From NCBI GenBank assembly GCA_016933615.1, contig JAFGAO010000086.1, positions 1-61,109 on the forward strand: a DNA stretch of 61,109 nucleotides, read 5' to 3'. The stretch's first letter is position 1, and every line of letters begins with the position of its first letter. Positions 24,532-34,457 of the stretch are shown here, piece by piece. The position numbers and the translations under genes are program-made. The stretch is from Acidobacteriota bacterium. Lineage in GTDB: Bacteria > Acidobacteriota > UBA6911. The notes beneath the pieces were generated by a model. The model was not told where the DNA came from. It did no database searches and saw nothing but the letters and a program-made list of their open reading frames with translations.

Positions 24532-25509
24532 CTAAAACAGCTCCGTGCGCCAAAGATCGTGCAGGTGCACGACCCCGATCACCTTCCGCTCCGGGTCGAC
24601 CACCACCAGGCTCGTGATCTTCAGTTCCTCCATTTTTGCGAGCGCGGCGCCGGCCAGCTCGTTTTCCCGGATCGTCCTGGGGTTTTTGTTCATCACGCGG
24701 TCCGCTCTCAACTTCAACGGATCGGATTCTTTCTCGAGCAGGCGCCTCAAGTCGCCGTCGGAAATGACGCCCGAGAGCATTCCTCTTTCGTCGACCACCG
24801 CGGTCATCCCAAGCGTCTTGCGGGACATTTCGTAAATCACGTCGGGCATGAGGGTGGATTCCCGGACAAGGGGGATGGCATCCCCCTTGTGCATCAGTTC
24901 GCCGACCCGGATAAGTTTTTTGCCGATGCTGCCCGCGGGGTGCAGCGATGCGAAATCCTCCCGCCTGAAACCTTTCCGTTCCATAAGGGCGATGGCCAGG
25001 GCGTCGCCCATGGCCAGGGCGGCCGCCGTGCTGGTTGTCGGCGCCATGCCGAAGGGGCAGGCCTCCTCGTCGACGCTGACGTCGAGGCAGACGTCGGCGA
25101 AACGCGCCAGGCTGGATTTCTTATGACCCGCCAGGGCGATGACCGGCAGTCCCAGCCGCTTGCAGACGTTCAATATCTGCAGGATCTCGCCGGTTTCCCC
25201 GCTTTTGGATACCGCCAGAACGACATCGTCCTTGCCCAGCAGGCCGCAGTCGCCGTGAAGCGCGTCGGCCGCGTGCAGGAAAAATGCCGGGGAGCCGGTG
25301 CTACTGAGGGTCGCGGCGATCTTTTTGCAAATAATTCCCGACTTGCCGAGTCCGGTGACCGCAATTTTTCCCCGGCACTTCTCGGCCATATCGACGGCGC
25401 GCAAAAAAGGATCTTTGACTCGCCCGATAAGATTCCGAATCGCCGCCGCCTCCGATTCCAGCACCCGGACCGCGGCCGCTATGGTCGGGTGAATGCTCTC
25501 TTCTTTCAC
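24532..25509 (-). CDS. kdsD: Arabinose-5-phosphate isomerase (KDO pathway)
   Basis: This 325-residue enzyme converts ribulose 5-phosphate to arabinose 5-phosphate, the first step to KDO for LPS. A SIS sugar isomerase domain (about 35-180) shows GLGKSGIICKKIAATLSSTG and AVSKSGETGEI. Two CBS domains follow (about 205-325), as in KdsD/KpsF. The family Asp/His residues near HAADALHGDCG are in place. It overlaps kdsA by 4 bases, giving a pyrG-kdsA-kdsD run. No kdsB or kdsC is in the window. Confidence 0.95.
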   Translation of the reverse strand: MKEESIHPTIAAAVRVLESEAAAIRNLIGRVKDPFLRAVDMAEKCRGKIAVTGLGKSGIICKKIAATLSSTGSPAFFLHAADALHGDCGLLGKDDVVLAVSKSGETGEILQILNVCKRLGLPVIALAGHKKSSLARFADVCLDVSVDEEACPFGMAPTTSTAAALAMGDALAIALMERKGFRREDFASLHPAGSIGKKLIRVGELMHKGDAIPLVRESTLMPDVIYEMSRKTLGMTAVVDERGMLSGVISDGDLRRLLEKESDPLKLRADRVMNKNPRTIRENELAGAALAKMEELKITSLVVVDPERKVIGVVHLHDLWRTELF

Positions 25510-26330
25510 TGTTTTCTCCCGAGCGATCGGCGGATGTTCAGAATATCCTCCACCAGGCGGGGGAAGCGCCTCAATTCGAGCGCGTTCGGCCCGTCGGACA
25601 GGGCTTCTGCGGGGTTATCATGAACTTCAAAGAAAAACCCGTCGACGCCGGCCGCCGCCCCGGCGCGCGCCAGATAGGGCACAAACCGCGAATCGCCGCC
25701 CGAACTGCCCCCCCGTCCTCCGGGAGCCTGAACGGAGTGCGTCACGTCGAATACGACGGGCTGCCCGAAGGAGCGCAGGATGACGAAAGACCGGAAATCG
25801 ACCACCAGGTTGTTGTAGCCGAACGAGGTGCCCCGCTCGGTCACAAGGATATTGCGGTTGCCCGTCCCGCGGGCCTTCGCCAGGACTTTCTCCATTTCCT
25901 GAGGGGAAAGGAACTGGCCCTTTTTCAGGTTCACGCAGCGTCCGCTGCCGGCGGCAGCCTGTATCAGGTCCGTCTGCCGGCAGAGGAAAGCCGGGATCTG
26001 GATGGCGTCGAGAACTTGGGCGGCGGCCGCGACCTGGGCTTTTTCGTGAACGTCGCTCAATACCGGAAGCCCGCAGGTGCGCCGCACTTTTTCGAGGATG
26101 CGCAGGCCCTCCTCGAGCCCGGGTCCGCGGAAGGATTCCCCCGAAGTGCGGTTCGCCTTGTCGTAGGACGCCTTGAAAACAAGGTCGATTTTCATGCGCC
26201 CGGCATAGCCGGCCAGGCGCTCGGCCATCTTCAGACAGTGCTTTTCGCTTTCGATGACGCAGGGCCCCGCGATGAAAAACGGGCGCTCGTCGAGTCCCAG
26301 CGTAAGCGATCCGATTTTAACGCGATTCAT
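25506..26330 (-). CDS. kdsA: 3-deoxy-8-phosphooctulonate synthase (KDO-8-P synthase)
   Basis: This 274-residue cytosolic enzyme condenses arabinose 5-phosphate with phosphoenolpyruvate. Characteristic blocks are FFIAGPCVIES (about 16-26), FKASYDKANRTS (about 54-65) and VFDVTHSVQAPGG, the phosphate and substrate contacts of the family. ATG 26330 follows GAGGAAAG; the longer frame up to 26555 runs back into pyrG and is not used. It stands between pyrG (25-base gap) and kdsD (4-base overlap). Confidence 0.96.
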   Translation of the reverse strand: MNRVKIGSLTLGLDERPFFIAGPCVIESEKHCLKMAERLAGYAGRMKIDLVFKASYDKANRTSGESFRGPGLEEGLRILEKVRRTCGLPVLSDVHEKAQVAAAAQVLDAIQIPAFLCRQTDLIQAAAGSGRCVNLKKGQFLSPQEMEKVLAKARGTGNRNILVTERGTSFGYNNLVVDFRSFVILRSFGQPVVFDVTHSVQAPGGRGGSSGGDSRFVPYLARAGAAAGVDGFFFEVHDNPAEALSDGPNALELRRFPRLVEDILNIRRSLGRKQ

Positions 26331-26355
26331 AGCAGGGCTTTCCTCGGTTCTGCGG

Positions 26356-28008
26356 TTACGCTTCCACGATACTCTTCTGGTCCATAGCGGCCGAAGAGTT
26401 TTTCCTGCCCGCTTTCCGCTCTTTCCGGTGCCTGTAGGCCGCTTCGATAAAGCTTGCGAACAGCGGGTGCGGCTCGAGCGGCTTCGACTTGAACTCGGGG
26501 TGGAACTGGCAGCCGAGATACCAGGGGTGTTCCGGCAGTTCGGCGATTTCCACAAAATTCCTGTCGGGGGAATTGCCCGAAAACCTCAAGCCGTAACTCG
26601 TAAGAATCTTCTCGTATTCGCGGTTGAACTCGTAACGGTGGCGGTGGCGCTCGGAAATTTCTTTCTTGCCGTAAACCCGGTACGCCAGGGAGTCGGGCTC
26701 CAGTATGCAGGGATAAGCTCCGAGCCGCATGTTGCCGCCCATTATGTCGCTACCCAGCAGCTCGCGAAGCATGTAAAACACCTTGTGGGGAGTGGCGGGA
26801 TCGAATTCGGAACTGTCGGCATCCAGACCGCAGACGTTCCGGGCGAACTCGATCACAAGGCAGTCCATTCCCAGGCAGATCCCGAAATAGGGGACTTTAT
26901 TGACGCGGGCGTATTTCGCCGCTTTGAGCATCCCGTCGAATCCCCGCTTGCCGAACCCCCCGGGCACGAGAACGGCATCGTACGCACCGAGCTGTTCTTC
27001 AAGCATCGAATCCAGAAGCCCCTCGGATTCCACCCATTTCAGCCTCACATCCAGCTGGTGGGGCAATCCGCCGTGGTAGAGCGCTTCGTTGAGGCTTTTG
27101 TAGGAATCCTCGTACTCGACGTATTTGCCCACGATGCCGATTTCAACCGTATCGACGGGATTGCGGAATCGCCGGATCATGCTCTCCCAGCGGCTCAGGT
27201 CCGGTTCCTTTTCGGGAATATCCAGAAGGCTGACGATCGCGTCGTCCAGCCCTTCACTGTGCAGCACCAGGGGAACCTCGTAAATATTATCCACATCGAG
27301 CGCGGTGATGACGGCGCTTTCCGTGACATTGCAGAACAGGGAGATCTTGGCTTTCAGCTCCCTGGGGAGTAGGCGGTCGGTCCGGCACAGGAGAATATCG
27401 GGCTGAATGCCGATGCTGCGCAGCTCCTTGACGCTGTGCTGCGTCGGTTTCGTCTTCAGTTCGCCGGAGGTCGCAATGAAGGGAACCAGCGTCAGGTGAA
27501 TGAATATCGCATTGTTCCTTCCCGCCTCGTTGCGCATCTGGCGGATGGCTTCCAGGAAAGGAAGGCTTTCGATATCCCCGATGGTTCCCCCGATTTCGAT
27601 GATCGCGACATCCACATCCTCGGCGATGCGGCGGATGGTGGATTTGATTTCGTTCGTGACGTGGGGGATTACCTGGACCGTCTTGCCGAGATACTCTCCT
27701 CTTCTCTCTTTCTCGATAACGGATTCGTAGATTTTTCCGGTGGTGGAATTGTTGTTCCTGGTCAGTCGCACATTGGTAAACCGCTCATAGTGGCCGAGAT
27801 CCAGGTCGGTTTCCGCGCCGTCATCGGTCACGAAAACCTCCCCGTGCTGGAACGGGCTCATGGTGCCCGGGTCCACGTTGATATAGGGATCCAGTTTCAA
27901 GAAGTTGACTTTGAGCCCGCGGGATTCCAGCAGGCTCCCGATAGAGGCGCTCGCCAGCCCCTTTCCCAGGGATGAAAGCACTCCGCCCGTCACAAAAATG
28001 AACTTCAT
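26356..28008 (-). CDS. pyrG: CTP synthase
   Basis: This 550-residue enzyme makes CTP from UTP, ATP and glutamine. The synthetase domain (1 to about 265) has the P-loop-like [20 protein letters not shown] and [19 protein letters not shown]. The class I amidotransferase domain (about 290-540) has the nucleophile Cys in [11 protein letters not shown] and His-Glu in [10 protein letters not shown]. Length matches the family, with a slight C-terminal Lys-rich extension. CTP is also needed to activate KDO, which fits its place at the head of the kdsA-kdsD run. Confidence 0.98.
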   Translation of the reverse strand: MKFIFVTGGVLSSLGKGLASASIGSLLESRGLKVNFLKLDPYINVDPGTMSPFQHGEVFVTDDGAETDLDLGHYERFTNVRLTRNNNSTTGKIYESVIEKERRGEYLGKTVQVIPHVTNEIKSTIRRIAEDVDVAIIEIGGTIGDIESLPFLEAIRQMRNEAGRNNAIFIHLTLVPFIATSGELKTKPTQHSVKELRSIGIQPDILLCRTDRLLPRELKAKISLFCNVTESAVITALDVDNIYEVPLVLHSEGLDDAIVSLLDIPEKEPDLSRWESMIRRFRNPVDTVEIGIVGKYVEYEDSYKSLNEALYHGGLPHQLDVRLKWVESEGLLDSMLEEQLGAYDAVLVPGGFGKRGFDGMLKAAKYARVNKVPYFGICLGMDCLVIEFARNVCGLDADSSEFDPATPHKVFYMLRELLGSDIMGGNMRLGAYPCILEPDSLAYRVYGKKEISERHRHRYEFNREYEKILTSYGLRFSGNSPDRNFVEIAELPEHPWYLGCQFHPEFKSKPLEPHPLFASFIEAAYRHRKERKAGRKNSSAAMDQKSIVEA

Positions 28009-28147
28009 CGCAGCTCCCCCCTTAACGATTCTACCGTAAAGTGCAGATTAACAGTGCCGACATAGCCGTACAAGAAAAGCCTTAGTCCGTTTCCGACAAA
28101 AGGGTTTTTCCAATCCTTTATCCGCTTAATCAAACGAAAAGCCCGGG

Positions 28148-28198
28148 CATCCTTTTCGCGGGGCAGGCCGGATAGCATCCGCTTCGGCGAAAAGGATG
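28148..28198. repeat. 12-bp inverted repeat
   Basis: CATCCTTTTCGC (28148-28159) and GCGAAAAGGATG (28187-28198) are perfect complements around a 27-base centre that contains a GGAT-AGCA-TCCG mini-hairpin. On the minus strand it lies upstream of pyrG. Confidence 0.85.
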
Positions 28199-28540
28199 GG
28201 AAATGGCGCCCGCTGCGGCAAATTCAAACAAACTCCCGGCCGTCTCGATTGTTTCCGCCACATCTTAAATTCTCTTTTGAAATTGGAGTTGCCGGTCTTT
28301 CGAGGGTCTGGGATATCGTCCGCTTTCCCATGCTTTAGGTTGAATGTGGGTCCAACTTGCATTCGACCGGAACCTTTCGGGTTACGGTATAAGGGAATCG
28401 TATTCTCAAGTCAAGAACTATTTGGGCTTTTTACACAATATGGTGGGCAGAATTGCCCTGCCCCCTCAATATATTGTGGCAAATACTGATATTCAGGCCG
28501 GCGCCAATCTCCGGGATGAAATTTTTGATCAAATTTGGAA

Positions 28541-28583
28541 GCGCAAGCAAGCTTGCTCACGGAAAGCGGCAGCAAGCTGCCGC
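28541..28583. repeat. Adjacent compact palindromes
   Basis: GCAAGCTTGC (28547-28556) sits at the centre of a near-palindrome. Next to it, GCGGCAGC (28566-28573) and GCTGCCGC (28576-28583) form an 8-bp stem with a 2-base loop. This looks like a REP-type intergenic repeat of a different family from the one at 48-86. Confidence 0.85.
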
Positions 28584-28683
28584 ACTTCATGGCGTCCTTC
28601 GGCGCAAAAACCCAAGCAGCACTGAATGATAGTCTGGCGGACATGAGTCCCACTTCCGTTTGCACCCTTTTTTCGGTGGTTTC

Positions 28684-28712
28684 TTGACGGATCCATTGTT
28701 TGCAACTATGCT
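28684..28712 (+). promoter_or_regulatory. Putative sigma-70 promoter
   Basis: TTGACG (28684-28689), a 17-base spacer and TATGCT (28707-28712) make a good match to a housekeeping promoter, 78 bases upstream of the membrane protein gene at 28790. Confidence 0.5.
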
Positions 28713-28789
28713 CTCTGCAATGCTTTATCAGGGGATAGTGGAACTTACGGCCGATTCACGGCAGCGGCTGCATCCCGTGGAGGGGTTCA

Positions 28790-29329
28790 ATGAACAAGGA
28801 AAACATGTGGAAACCTGCAGTTATCGGCGGTTTGCTCCTGGGAGTTCTCTCTTCCCTGCCCATCCTCAACTGCGCCTGCTGCGCCTGGGTATTGGCAGGC
28901 GGCATTCTGGCGGCATACCTGTACGTGAGAGAATCCGCTCTTGTCGCAACGCTCGGTCAGGGAATGACTCTCGGATTCCTGACGGGAGCGATTGGAACCG
29001 CGGTTATCGCTTTGTTTTCCATACCCTTGATCCTGATGTCTCCCGAGGGCAGCCGCGGGATTGCCGAACAGATCCGGGAGCTGGTGGATCAGGTGCCCGG
29101 TTTCCCGGCCCAAAGCCGCGAAGAAATCGCCGAGCTCACTTCCCGGGAAGGCTTCATGAAGATCGTTTTCTTCACTTCACTCTTTGCCCAGCTGGCGGTC
29201 AACTGCCTGCTGGCGATGCTCGGCGGCGCACTGGGCGTGGCAATTTTCGAAAAGCGGAAACCGGGAGGCCCTCCCGCTCAAACGCCCGATACGCTGCCGC
29301 CGCCACCGCCGGACCAGCTGGACGGCTGA
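28790..29329 (+). CDS. Small membrane protein of unknown function
   Basis: This 179-residue protein has about four hydrophobic segments (about 11-27, 30-46, 58-80, 122-145). A Cys-rich stretch, LPILNCACCAWVLAGG, lies between the first two. A polar loop (about 82-118) and a Pro-rich C-terminal tail, ending TLPPPPPDQLDG, are probably cytoplasmic. I do not recognise a named family, though the Cys cluster followed by a Gly-Ala-rich helix is seen in small uncharacterised bacterial membrane proteins. The ribosome site is AGGGG shortly before ATG. It is convergent with the CDF gene, with 6 bases between. Confidence 0.72.
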   Translation: MNKENMWKPAVIGGLLLGVLSSLPILNCACCAWVLAGGILAAYLYVRESALVATLGQGMTLGFLTGAIGTAVIALFSIPLILMSPEGSRGIAEQIRELVDQVPGFPAQSREEIAELTSREGFMKIVFFTSLFAQLAVNCLLAMLGGALGVAIFEKRKPGGPPAQTPDTLPPPPPDQLDG

Positions 29330-29335
29330 CACGTT

Positions 29336-30250
29336 TCAGGATTCGGGGAATTTTACCAGCGTCACCCCTGCTGGCGGAATCCAATCCTGAGGCTCGATCT
29401 GGATCGTGGTGTGCCCTATCCCGTATTTATTGCGCATCAACCGGCTCAATTCACTCAAGACGGCGCCCGGATCCTCGTTTCCCTTCAGAACCACGTGGCA
29501 GCTCATCGCGGCCATCCGGGTCGAAATCGACCATACGTGCAGATCGTGAACGGACGCGACGCCGCGGACGCTGCCCAGGTCCTTGAGTATGCTGGATATT
29601 TCGAGATGCCGCGGAGTCGCCTCCAGAAGGATATCCACGCTTTCGCTCACCAGCTTCCAGGAACCGTAAAGCACGAGGGTTCCGACAATCACGGAAACGA
29701 CGGCGTCGGCGCCATACCAATGCCGCCACCAGATCAGGAAGCCGGCCAGGATCGCCCCCACCGACCCGAGCGCGTCCATCAGAACATGCAGGTAGGCGCC
29801 TCGCAGGTTCAGGCTTTCGTTGCGGCTCCGGAAAAGCAGCCTTGCGGTCACAAGGTTCGCCGCGAGACCGGTCGAGGCAACCAGCAGCATCGGAATGCTT
29901 TTTATTTCCGGAGGCACGCGGAAGCGCTGGAAGGCCTCGTAGAAAATATACGACCCTATAAGCACGAGAAATATGCCGTTGGCCAGCGCCGCCAGTATTT
30001 CCGCCCGAAGATATCCGTAGGTCTTTTGATGTGTCGCAGGACGCGCGGACATCCAAAGGGCGAAAAGGCTCAGGCTGAGGGCGCCCAAGTCGGTCAGCAT
30101 GTGCGCGGCATCCGCGATCAGGGCCAGGCTGTTGGAGTATATTCCCCCGGCCACTTCGATGATGAACCAGGCGCCCGTGATCGAAATCGCCTGGATAAGC
30201 CGTTTCTTGCCGCCCTGTCCCACGGAGTGATGCGCATGATTGTGAGTCAT
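29336..30250 (-). CDS. Cation diffusion facilitator (CzcD/ZitB-like) metal exporter
   Basis: This 304-residue inner-membrane antiporter has a His-containing N-terminus (MTHNHAHHSVG) and six helices with the CDF metal site: NSLALIADAAHMLTDLGAL (helix 2, His-Asp) and HVLMDALGSVGAI (helix 5, His-Asp). A C-terminal cytoplasmic ferredoxin-like domain (about 210-295; VASVHDLHVWSI) is as in CzcD. It is expected to export Zn2+, and perhaps Cd2+ or Co2+, in exchange for protons. ATG 30250 is chosen for the His-rich start; the frame runs to 30307. It is divergent from the B3/4 gene. Confidence 0.94.
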   Translation of the reverse strand: MTHNHAHHSVGQGGKKRLIQAISITGAWFIIEVAGGIYSNSLALIADAAHMLTDLGALSLSLFALWMSARPATHQKTYGYLRAEILAALANGIFLVLIGSYIFYEAFQRFRVPPEIKSIPMLLVASTGLAANLVTARLLFRSRNESLNLRGAYLHVLMDALGSVGAILAGFLIWWRHWYGADAVVSVIVGTLVLYGSWKLVSESVDILLEATPRHLEISSILKDLGSVRGVASVHDLHVWSISTRMAAMSCHVVLKGNEDPGAVLSELSRLMRNKYGIGHTTIQIEPQDWIPPAGVTLVKFPES

Positions 30251-30455
30251 AGGAAACTCAGTCGATATCCCGTCATAGGCCCACCGCCTGCTCTTATGCA
30301 ATAACACAAAATGGGCGGAATTGAAACAATCTCAAAAGGATTCCCCGGGCCGAGAAAAACCCCCATCCGGAGCCCTGAGAGCATATAATGCATCCCGAAA
30401 CCGGGTTGAACCCGTGGATTCAAAAAATAATTGTGGTCTGACCCAATCCCGTGAA

Positions 30456-31133
30456 ATGAAAGAACCGTCGCTTGTTTATGATCCCGGCCTGGAGCCGCGC
30501 ACCGTACGCGCGGCCGTGATCTGGGGCCTGGGTCTGCCCGGATGCCCGGAGACGGCATCGGCACCGGCCTGCCTGTCCGCGCTTCTGGAACGGGTGCGCG
30601 GCGCGGGTAAAGGATTTCTGCGCCCGGAGCGCAGGGCCGCCGTCCGGAACATGCTCCGCTTCGGGGCCTACAAGCCCTCCGGACGCGGCAAGCCCTCGAG
30701 CGAGTACCTGCTCGCTTCGGCGCTGGAAGGAAACTTCCCTCTCGTCAACGGCCCCGTCGATGCAAACAACGCGGTCAGCCTCGAGTGGGGATATCCCGCC
30801 AGCATTTTCGACCTGGACCTGTGCGGAACCCGCCTGATGCTCAGGCGCGGCATGGCAGGGGAAAATTATATTTTTAACCCTTCGGGCCAGGTCATCGATC
30901 TACAGGATCTGCTTTGCGTCTGCCGCGCCGAGGAAACGGCCTGGCTGCCCTGCGGCAACCCCGTCAAAGACGCCCTTGCCACCAAAACGCGCGCGTCCAC
31001 GCGCGACGTGGTTGCCGTAATTTATGCGCCCGCATCGGAATGCGAAGCGGAAATTGAAGCCGCCGCCCGGCGTTTCGCCGAACTCCTGAGCACGGAATGC
31101 ACCGCCGCCCAAACCGGCTGGACCATCCCATAG
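30456..31133 (+). CDS. B3/B4 tRNA-binding domain protein
   Basis: This 225-residue protein resembles the stand-alone B3/4 domain, the editing-type module of the phenylalanyl-tRNA synthetase beta chain. It contains NMLRFGAYKPSGRGKPSSEYLL, split as NMLRFGAYKPSG and KPSSEYLL, then LVNGPVDANNAVSLEWGYPA and FDLDLCGTRLMLRRG, the family's Asn/Asp-rich pocket. Free-standing members may edit mischarged tRNA, but this is not established. ATG 30456 is preferred because it starts the domain; the frame reaches back to 30321 through a low-quality leader. It is convergent with priA. Confidence 0.8.
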   Translation: MKEPSLVYDPGLEPRTVRAAVIWGLGLPGCPETASAPACLSALLERVRGAGKGFLRPERRAAVRNMLRFGAYKPSGRGKPSSEYLLASALEGNFPLVNGPVDANNAVSLEWGYPASIFDLDLCGTRLMLRRGMAGENYIFNPSGQVIDLQDLLCVCRAEETAWLPCGNPVKDALATKTRASTRDVVAVIYAPASECEAEIEAAARRFAELLSTECTAAQTGWTIP

Positions 31134-31231
31134 CATAATCGTCCATCTCCCGAGGCGAAGGCTTTGAGCCTGCAACGAAGCAGCTGCCTTCAACGCGCAG
31201 CGTCTCACGTGCAACCTGCAACGAGCAGTTT

Positions 31232-33691
31232 TTACAGGAGCGACAGCGGATCGACGTCCACGTGAACGTTGGCGGTGGGGATTTTGTGCCGGTCCAGATA
31301 CGCGAAACAATCGTGAAGCAAGGCGGACATGTCGTAGCCGGGAGGCGACTTTATCAAAATCTGCATCCGGTAATTGCCCCGCAGTTTTTCGATAGGGGCG
31401 CTGGCGGGTCCCAGGATGACGGGCCTCTGCCCGGACGCTTGCGCGCGGACATCGCTTTTTAAAACATCGGCAATGCGCCCGGCGGTGCGGCTCGCCCGGG
31501 CGGAATCCCTGTCTTGCACCAGGATCTGGACCAGGTTCCTGAATGGCGGATACCCCATCAGCCTCCTGAACTCGATCTCGTGGCGATAGAAACCCTCATA
31601 GTCCTGTTCCCTGGAAAATTTCAGGGCGTAGTGTTCCGGATAAAAGGACTGAAGAACGACGCGGCCCGGGGCGGCCCCCCTTCCCGCCCTTCCGGCAACC
31701 TGGATCAGCAGCTGGAAGGTCCGCTCCGCGGACCGGAAATCAGGGAAGGACAGGCCCGCGTCCGCGGATACGACACCCACCAGGGTCACGTCGGGAAAAT
31801 CGTGCCCTTTGGCCAGCATCTGCGTTCCGACCAGAAGGTCCAGTTTCCGTTCCGCGAAACCAAAGAGCGTCTTCCGCATTACGCCGCGCCTGCGCACGGT
31901 ATCCCGGTCCAGGCGGGCGATGCGCGCCTCAGGCAGCAGCGTCCGGAGAATGCTTTCCAGCTGCTCGGTGCCGACTCCGGCGTAATGAATGTAGGGCCCT
32001 CCGCAGTTCGAGCAGGCGGCCGGAGCGGGCTTCTCCAGACCGCAGTAATGGCACACGATGCTGTTGGACTGCTGATGATAGGTCATACTGACGCTGCAGT
32101 CTGAGCACGCGAAGATATGGCCGCAGCTCCGGCACAGGAGCGTGCGCGAATAGCCGCGCCGGTTCAGGAGAACGATTCCCTGTTCCCCCCTCGCCATGCA
32201 GCGCCTGAGCTCCTCCTCCAGGATCTCCGAAACAATGGTGTATTTCCCGCGCGTTCGGAATTCCCGCCCCATATCGACCACCCGGACTTCCGGCATCGGC
32301 CTGGACTCGATCCTTTCGGGAAGATTGAAGAACGCGGCATTTCCCGACCGCGAGGATTCGTGAAAAGTTTCAATGGACGGGGTGGCCGATCCCAGTACCA
32401 GAACTCCCCCGGACTGCCGGATGCGGTGCCAGGCGACTTCCCGGGCGTGATAGCGGGGAGACTCGTCCTGCTTGTAGGAAGCGTCCTGTTCTTCATCGAT
32501 CACGACGAGGCGGAGCTCCTTCAATGGAGCGAAGACGGCGGAACGGGTGCCGACCACGACGCGCGCCTCCGCAAGACGGATACGGTTCCACTGATCGAAC
32601 CTCTCTCCCGCCGACAGCCCGCTGTGAAGCAGCGAGACCAGCCCCGGGAAGCGCGAGACGACGATCCGGCTGAGCAGGGGGGTCAGCCCGATTTCCGGAA
32701 CCAGGAACAGCGCCGTGCCTCCCTGGCCGAGGGCTTCCTCCATGAGGCGCAGGTAAACCTCCGTCTTCCCGCTCCCCGTTACACCGTGGATCAGGCAGCG
32801 CGAAGCTTTCCTTCCGCGGATCATGTCCGAGATCCGGATCACAAGTTCCCTCTGGGAGGCTGTCAGAACGAACGCATCCCGCGCCTTGCTTTCGGACAGC
32901 TCGGCTGGGGTGCGCTGGATTTGCGCGGGGGCGATCTCGACCACGCCCTTTCTTTCGAGAACCTTTGCGACAGCATAGGAACATTTCGAAGCTTCAAGGA
33001 ACTCCCCCAGAATCACCGGAGCCTTGAAGGATTCCAGGGCGGAGACAAGACGGGCCTGCGCCGGCGTGAGGGAACCGGAATCCCTTTCGCGGGGCAGCAG
33101 GCGGATTCCCAGGCGCTCCTTGGATTTCACGCGCGGCTGATCCATATGCACATCCGCCCGGACCCAGCCGGCCGCGATCAGGGCCTCGATCCAGGCCTGG
33201 GCGCCGCGGACGGAAGACCGTAAAACCAGTTCGCGCACCGTCAGAGGCTGTTTTCCCGCCAGGGCGTCCAGAACGGCGTTTTCCCCGGCATTGAGCCCCG
33301 GGGGCCTGAGTCCTCCGGCAAGCAGGTTGGCCGCCTTCGGCGTCAGCGATACTTTCCGTGCGCCCGAAACCTGCGTGCCCGCCGGGAAAAGAGCCCGGAA
33401 AACCTCCCCCGGGGGAGCGAAATAATAGCGCGCCACCCACAGGGCCGTTTCCACCAGGGACTCCGGAATGGACGGTTGCGTTTCCAGCAATTCCTGAACC
33501 GGGCGCAGCCGGATCCCGCCGGCTTCCGCCTTTGCAGGCAGACCCGCGACATACCCGGTCAGGACTTTAGAACCGAACGGGACGAGAACGCGCATCCCCA
33601 CGCGTATTCTGTCCCTAAATGCGGCGGGTACGGAGTAGGAGAAGGTTTTGCGGACTCCAACCGGTACGGCGATCTCGACAATCTCAGGCAT
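31232..33691 (-). CDS. priA: Primosomal protein N' (replication restart helicase)
   Basis: This 819-residue DNA helicase reloads replisomes at stalled forks. It has an N-terminal DNA-binding domain (about 1-105), a winged helix, and helicase motifs: Walker A in HGVTGSGKTEVYLR, DEEQ box DEEQDAS, and GTQMLAKGHDFPDVTLVG. Between the lobes are paired zinc sites (CRSCGHIFACSDC, CHYCG, CSNCGGP). The C-terminus matches PriA. ATG 33691 follows GGAAACA; a TTG lies 12 bases upstream. It is the last gene of the - strand core block, 13 bases after the uracil-DNA glycosylase gene. Confidence 0.97.
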   Translation of the reverse strand: MPEIVEIAVPVGVRKTFSYSVPAAFRDRIRVGMRVLVPFGSKVLTGYVAGLPAKAEAGGIRLRPVQELLETQPSIPESLVETALWVARYYFAPPGEVFRALFPAGTQVSGARKVSLTPKAANLLAGGLRPPGLNAGENAVLDALAGKQPLTVRELVLRSSVRGAQAWIEALIAAGWVRADVHMDQPRVKSKERLGIRLLPRERDSGSLTPAQARLVSALESFKAPVILGEFLEASKCSYAVAKVLERKGVVEIAPAQIQRTPAELSESKARDAFVLTASQRELVIRISDMIRGRKASRCLIHGVTGSGKTEVYLRLMEEALGQGGTALFLVPEIGLTPLLSRIVVSRFPGLVSLLHSGLSAGERFDQWNRIRLAEARVVVGTRSAVFAPLKELRLVVIDEEQDASYKQDESPRYHAREVAWHRIRQSGGVLVLGSATPSIETFHESSRSGNAAFFNLPERIESRPMPEVRVVDMGREFRTRGKYTIVSEILEEELRRCMARGEQGIVLLNRRGYSRTLLCRSCGHIFACSDCSVSMTYHQQSNSIVCHYCGLEKPAPAACSNCGGPYIHYAGVGTEQLESILRTLLPEARIARLDRDTVRRRGVMRKTLFGFAERKLDLLVGTQMLAKGHDFPDVTLVGVVSADAGLSFPDFRSAERTFQLLIQVAGRAGRGAAPGRVVLQSFYPEHYALKFSREQDYEGFYRHEIEFRRLMGYPPFRNLVQILVQDRDSARASRTAGRIADVLKSDVRAQASGQRPVILGPASAPIEKLRGNYRMQILIKSPPGYDMSALLHDCFAYLDRHKIPTANVHVDVDPLSLL

Positions 33692-33704
33692 TGTTTCCAA
33701 CAAA

Positions 33705-34457
33705 TCATGACAACGAGGCGATGTAATCGCGAACCGTCTGCATATCCTCCCAAACCTTGCGCTTTTCGTTCGGGTTTCTGAGCAGGTAGGCGGGATGAAA
33801 CGTGGCTATAAGTTTCGCCCCCCTGTAGTCGATCAGATGCCCGCGCAGGCGGGATATGGCCTCGTTGCTCCTAAGAAGGGTTTTGGCACTGAAGGCTCCC
33901 AGGGCGCAGATCACTTTCGGCTTCACCGAGGCGATCTGACGGAAAAGGAACTTTTCGCAGGCGGCGATCTCGTCCGGCTCCGGATTCCTGTTTCCGGGCG
34001 GCCGGCATTTCAGGATATTGCAGATAAAAACTTCCTCACGGCGCATGCCGATCGCTTGGATGATTTTCGTGAGCAGCTGCCCCGCACGTCCCACAAACGG
34101 CAAGCCCTGCTCGTCTTCATCGGCGCCCGGGGCTTCGCCCACGAACATGAGGTCCGCATTGGGGTTGCCGGCGCCGAAGACGATGTTCTTCCGCGTCGGA
34201 GAAAGCTTGCACAGCCTGCAGTCCTTCAAATCGGCCCGGATGGTTTCGAGGTCTTCGGAAATCGCCGTTTCCGGGAATAGGGCCGTCTTCGCGGCGGCTG
34301 CAGCCACGGGAGAGTGCGGGGCAATCCGGCGCGCTTCTTTTCGAACGGCGGCGGGATCATCGATCTTTTCCGGGGCGCGCACCCAGCGGACCCCCAGGTC
34401 GCTGTAGAGCTTCAGATGATCCCGAATCCGGCCGGCCAGTTCTTTCTTCGTGTTCAT
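33705..34457 (-). CDS. Uracil-DNA glycosylase, family 4 (Fe-S type)
   Basis: This 250-residue repair enzyme removes uracil from DNA. A roughly 75-residue N-terminal extension precedes the core. The core has Cys residues of the 4Fe-4S site in [10 protein letters not shown] and later in CEKFLFRQ, the active-site block [32 protein letters not shown], and the C-terminal HPAYLLRNP. The extension is longer than in the archaeal enzymes. It overlaps era by 4 bases and precedes priA. Confidence 0.94.
   Translation of the reverse strand: MNTKKELAGRIRDHLKLYSDLGVRWVRAPEKIDDPAAVRKEARRIAPHSPVAAAAAKTALFPETAISEDLETIRADLKDCRLCKLSPTRKNIVFGAGNPNADLMFVGEAPGADEDEQGLPFVGRAGQLLTKIIQAIGMRREEVFICNILKCRPPGNRNPEPDEIAACEKFLFRQIASVKPKVICALGAFSAKTLLRSNEAISRLRGHLIDYRGAKLIATFHPAYLLRNPNEKRKVWEDMQTVRDYIASLS

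Larger units (their letters stand above)
28009..28789. other. 781-base gene-poor region with palindromic repeats
   Basis: No convincing gene was found: short frames here lack ribosome sites and family resemblance. The region contains a 12-bp inverted repeat (28148-28198), a pair of compact palindromes (28541-28583), AT-rich patches, and a promoter candidate for the gene at 28790. It probably includes the pyrG promoter at its left edge. Confidence 0.7.

Noticed and set aside
28660..29586. A 308-codon + strand frame across the small membrane protein gene
   Set aside because: It is Arg-rich with no ribosome site and overlaps the better-supported gene at 28790 in another frame.
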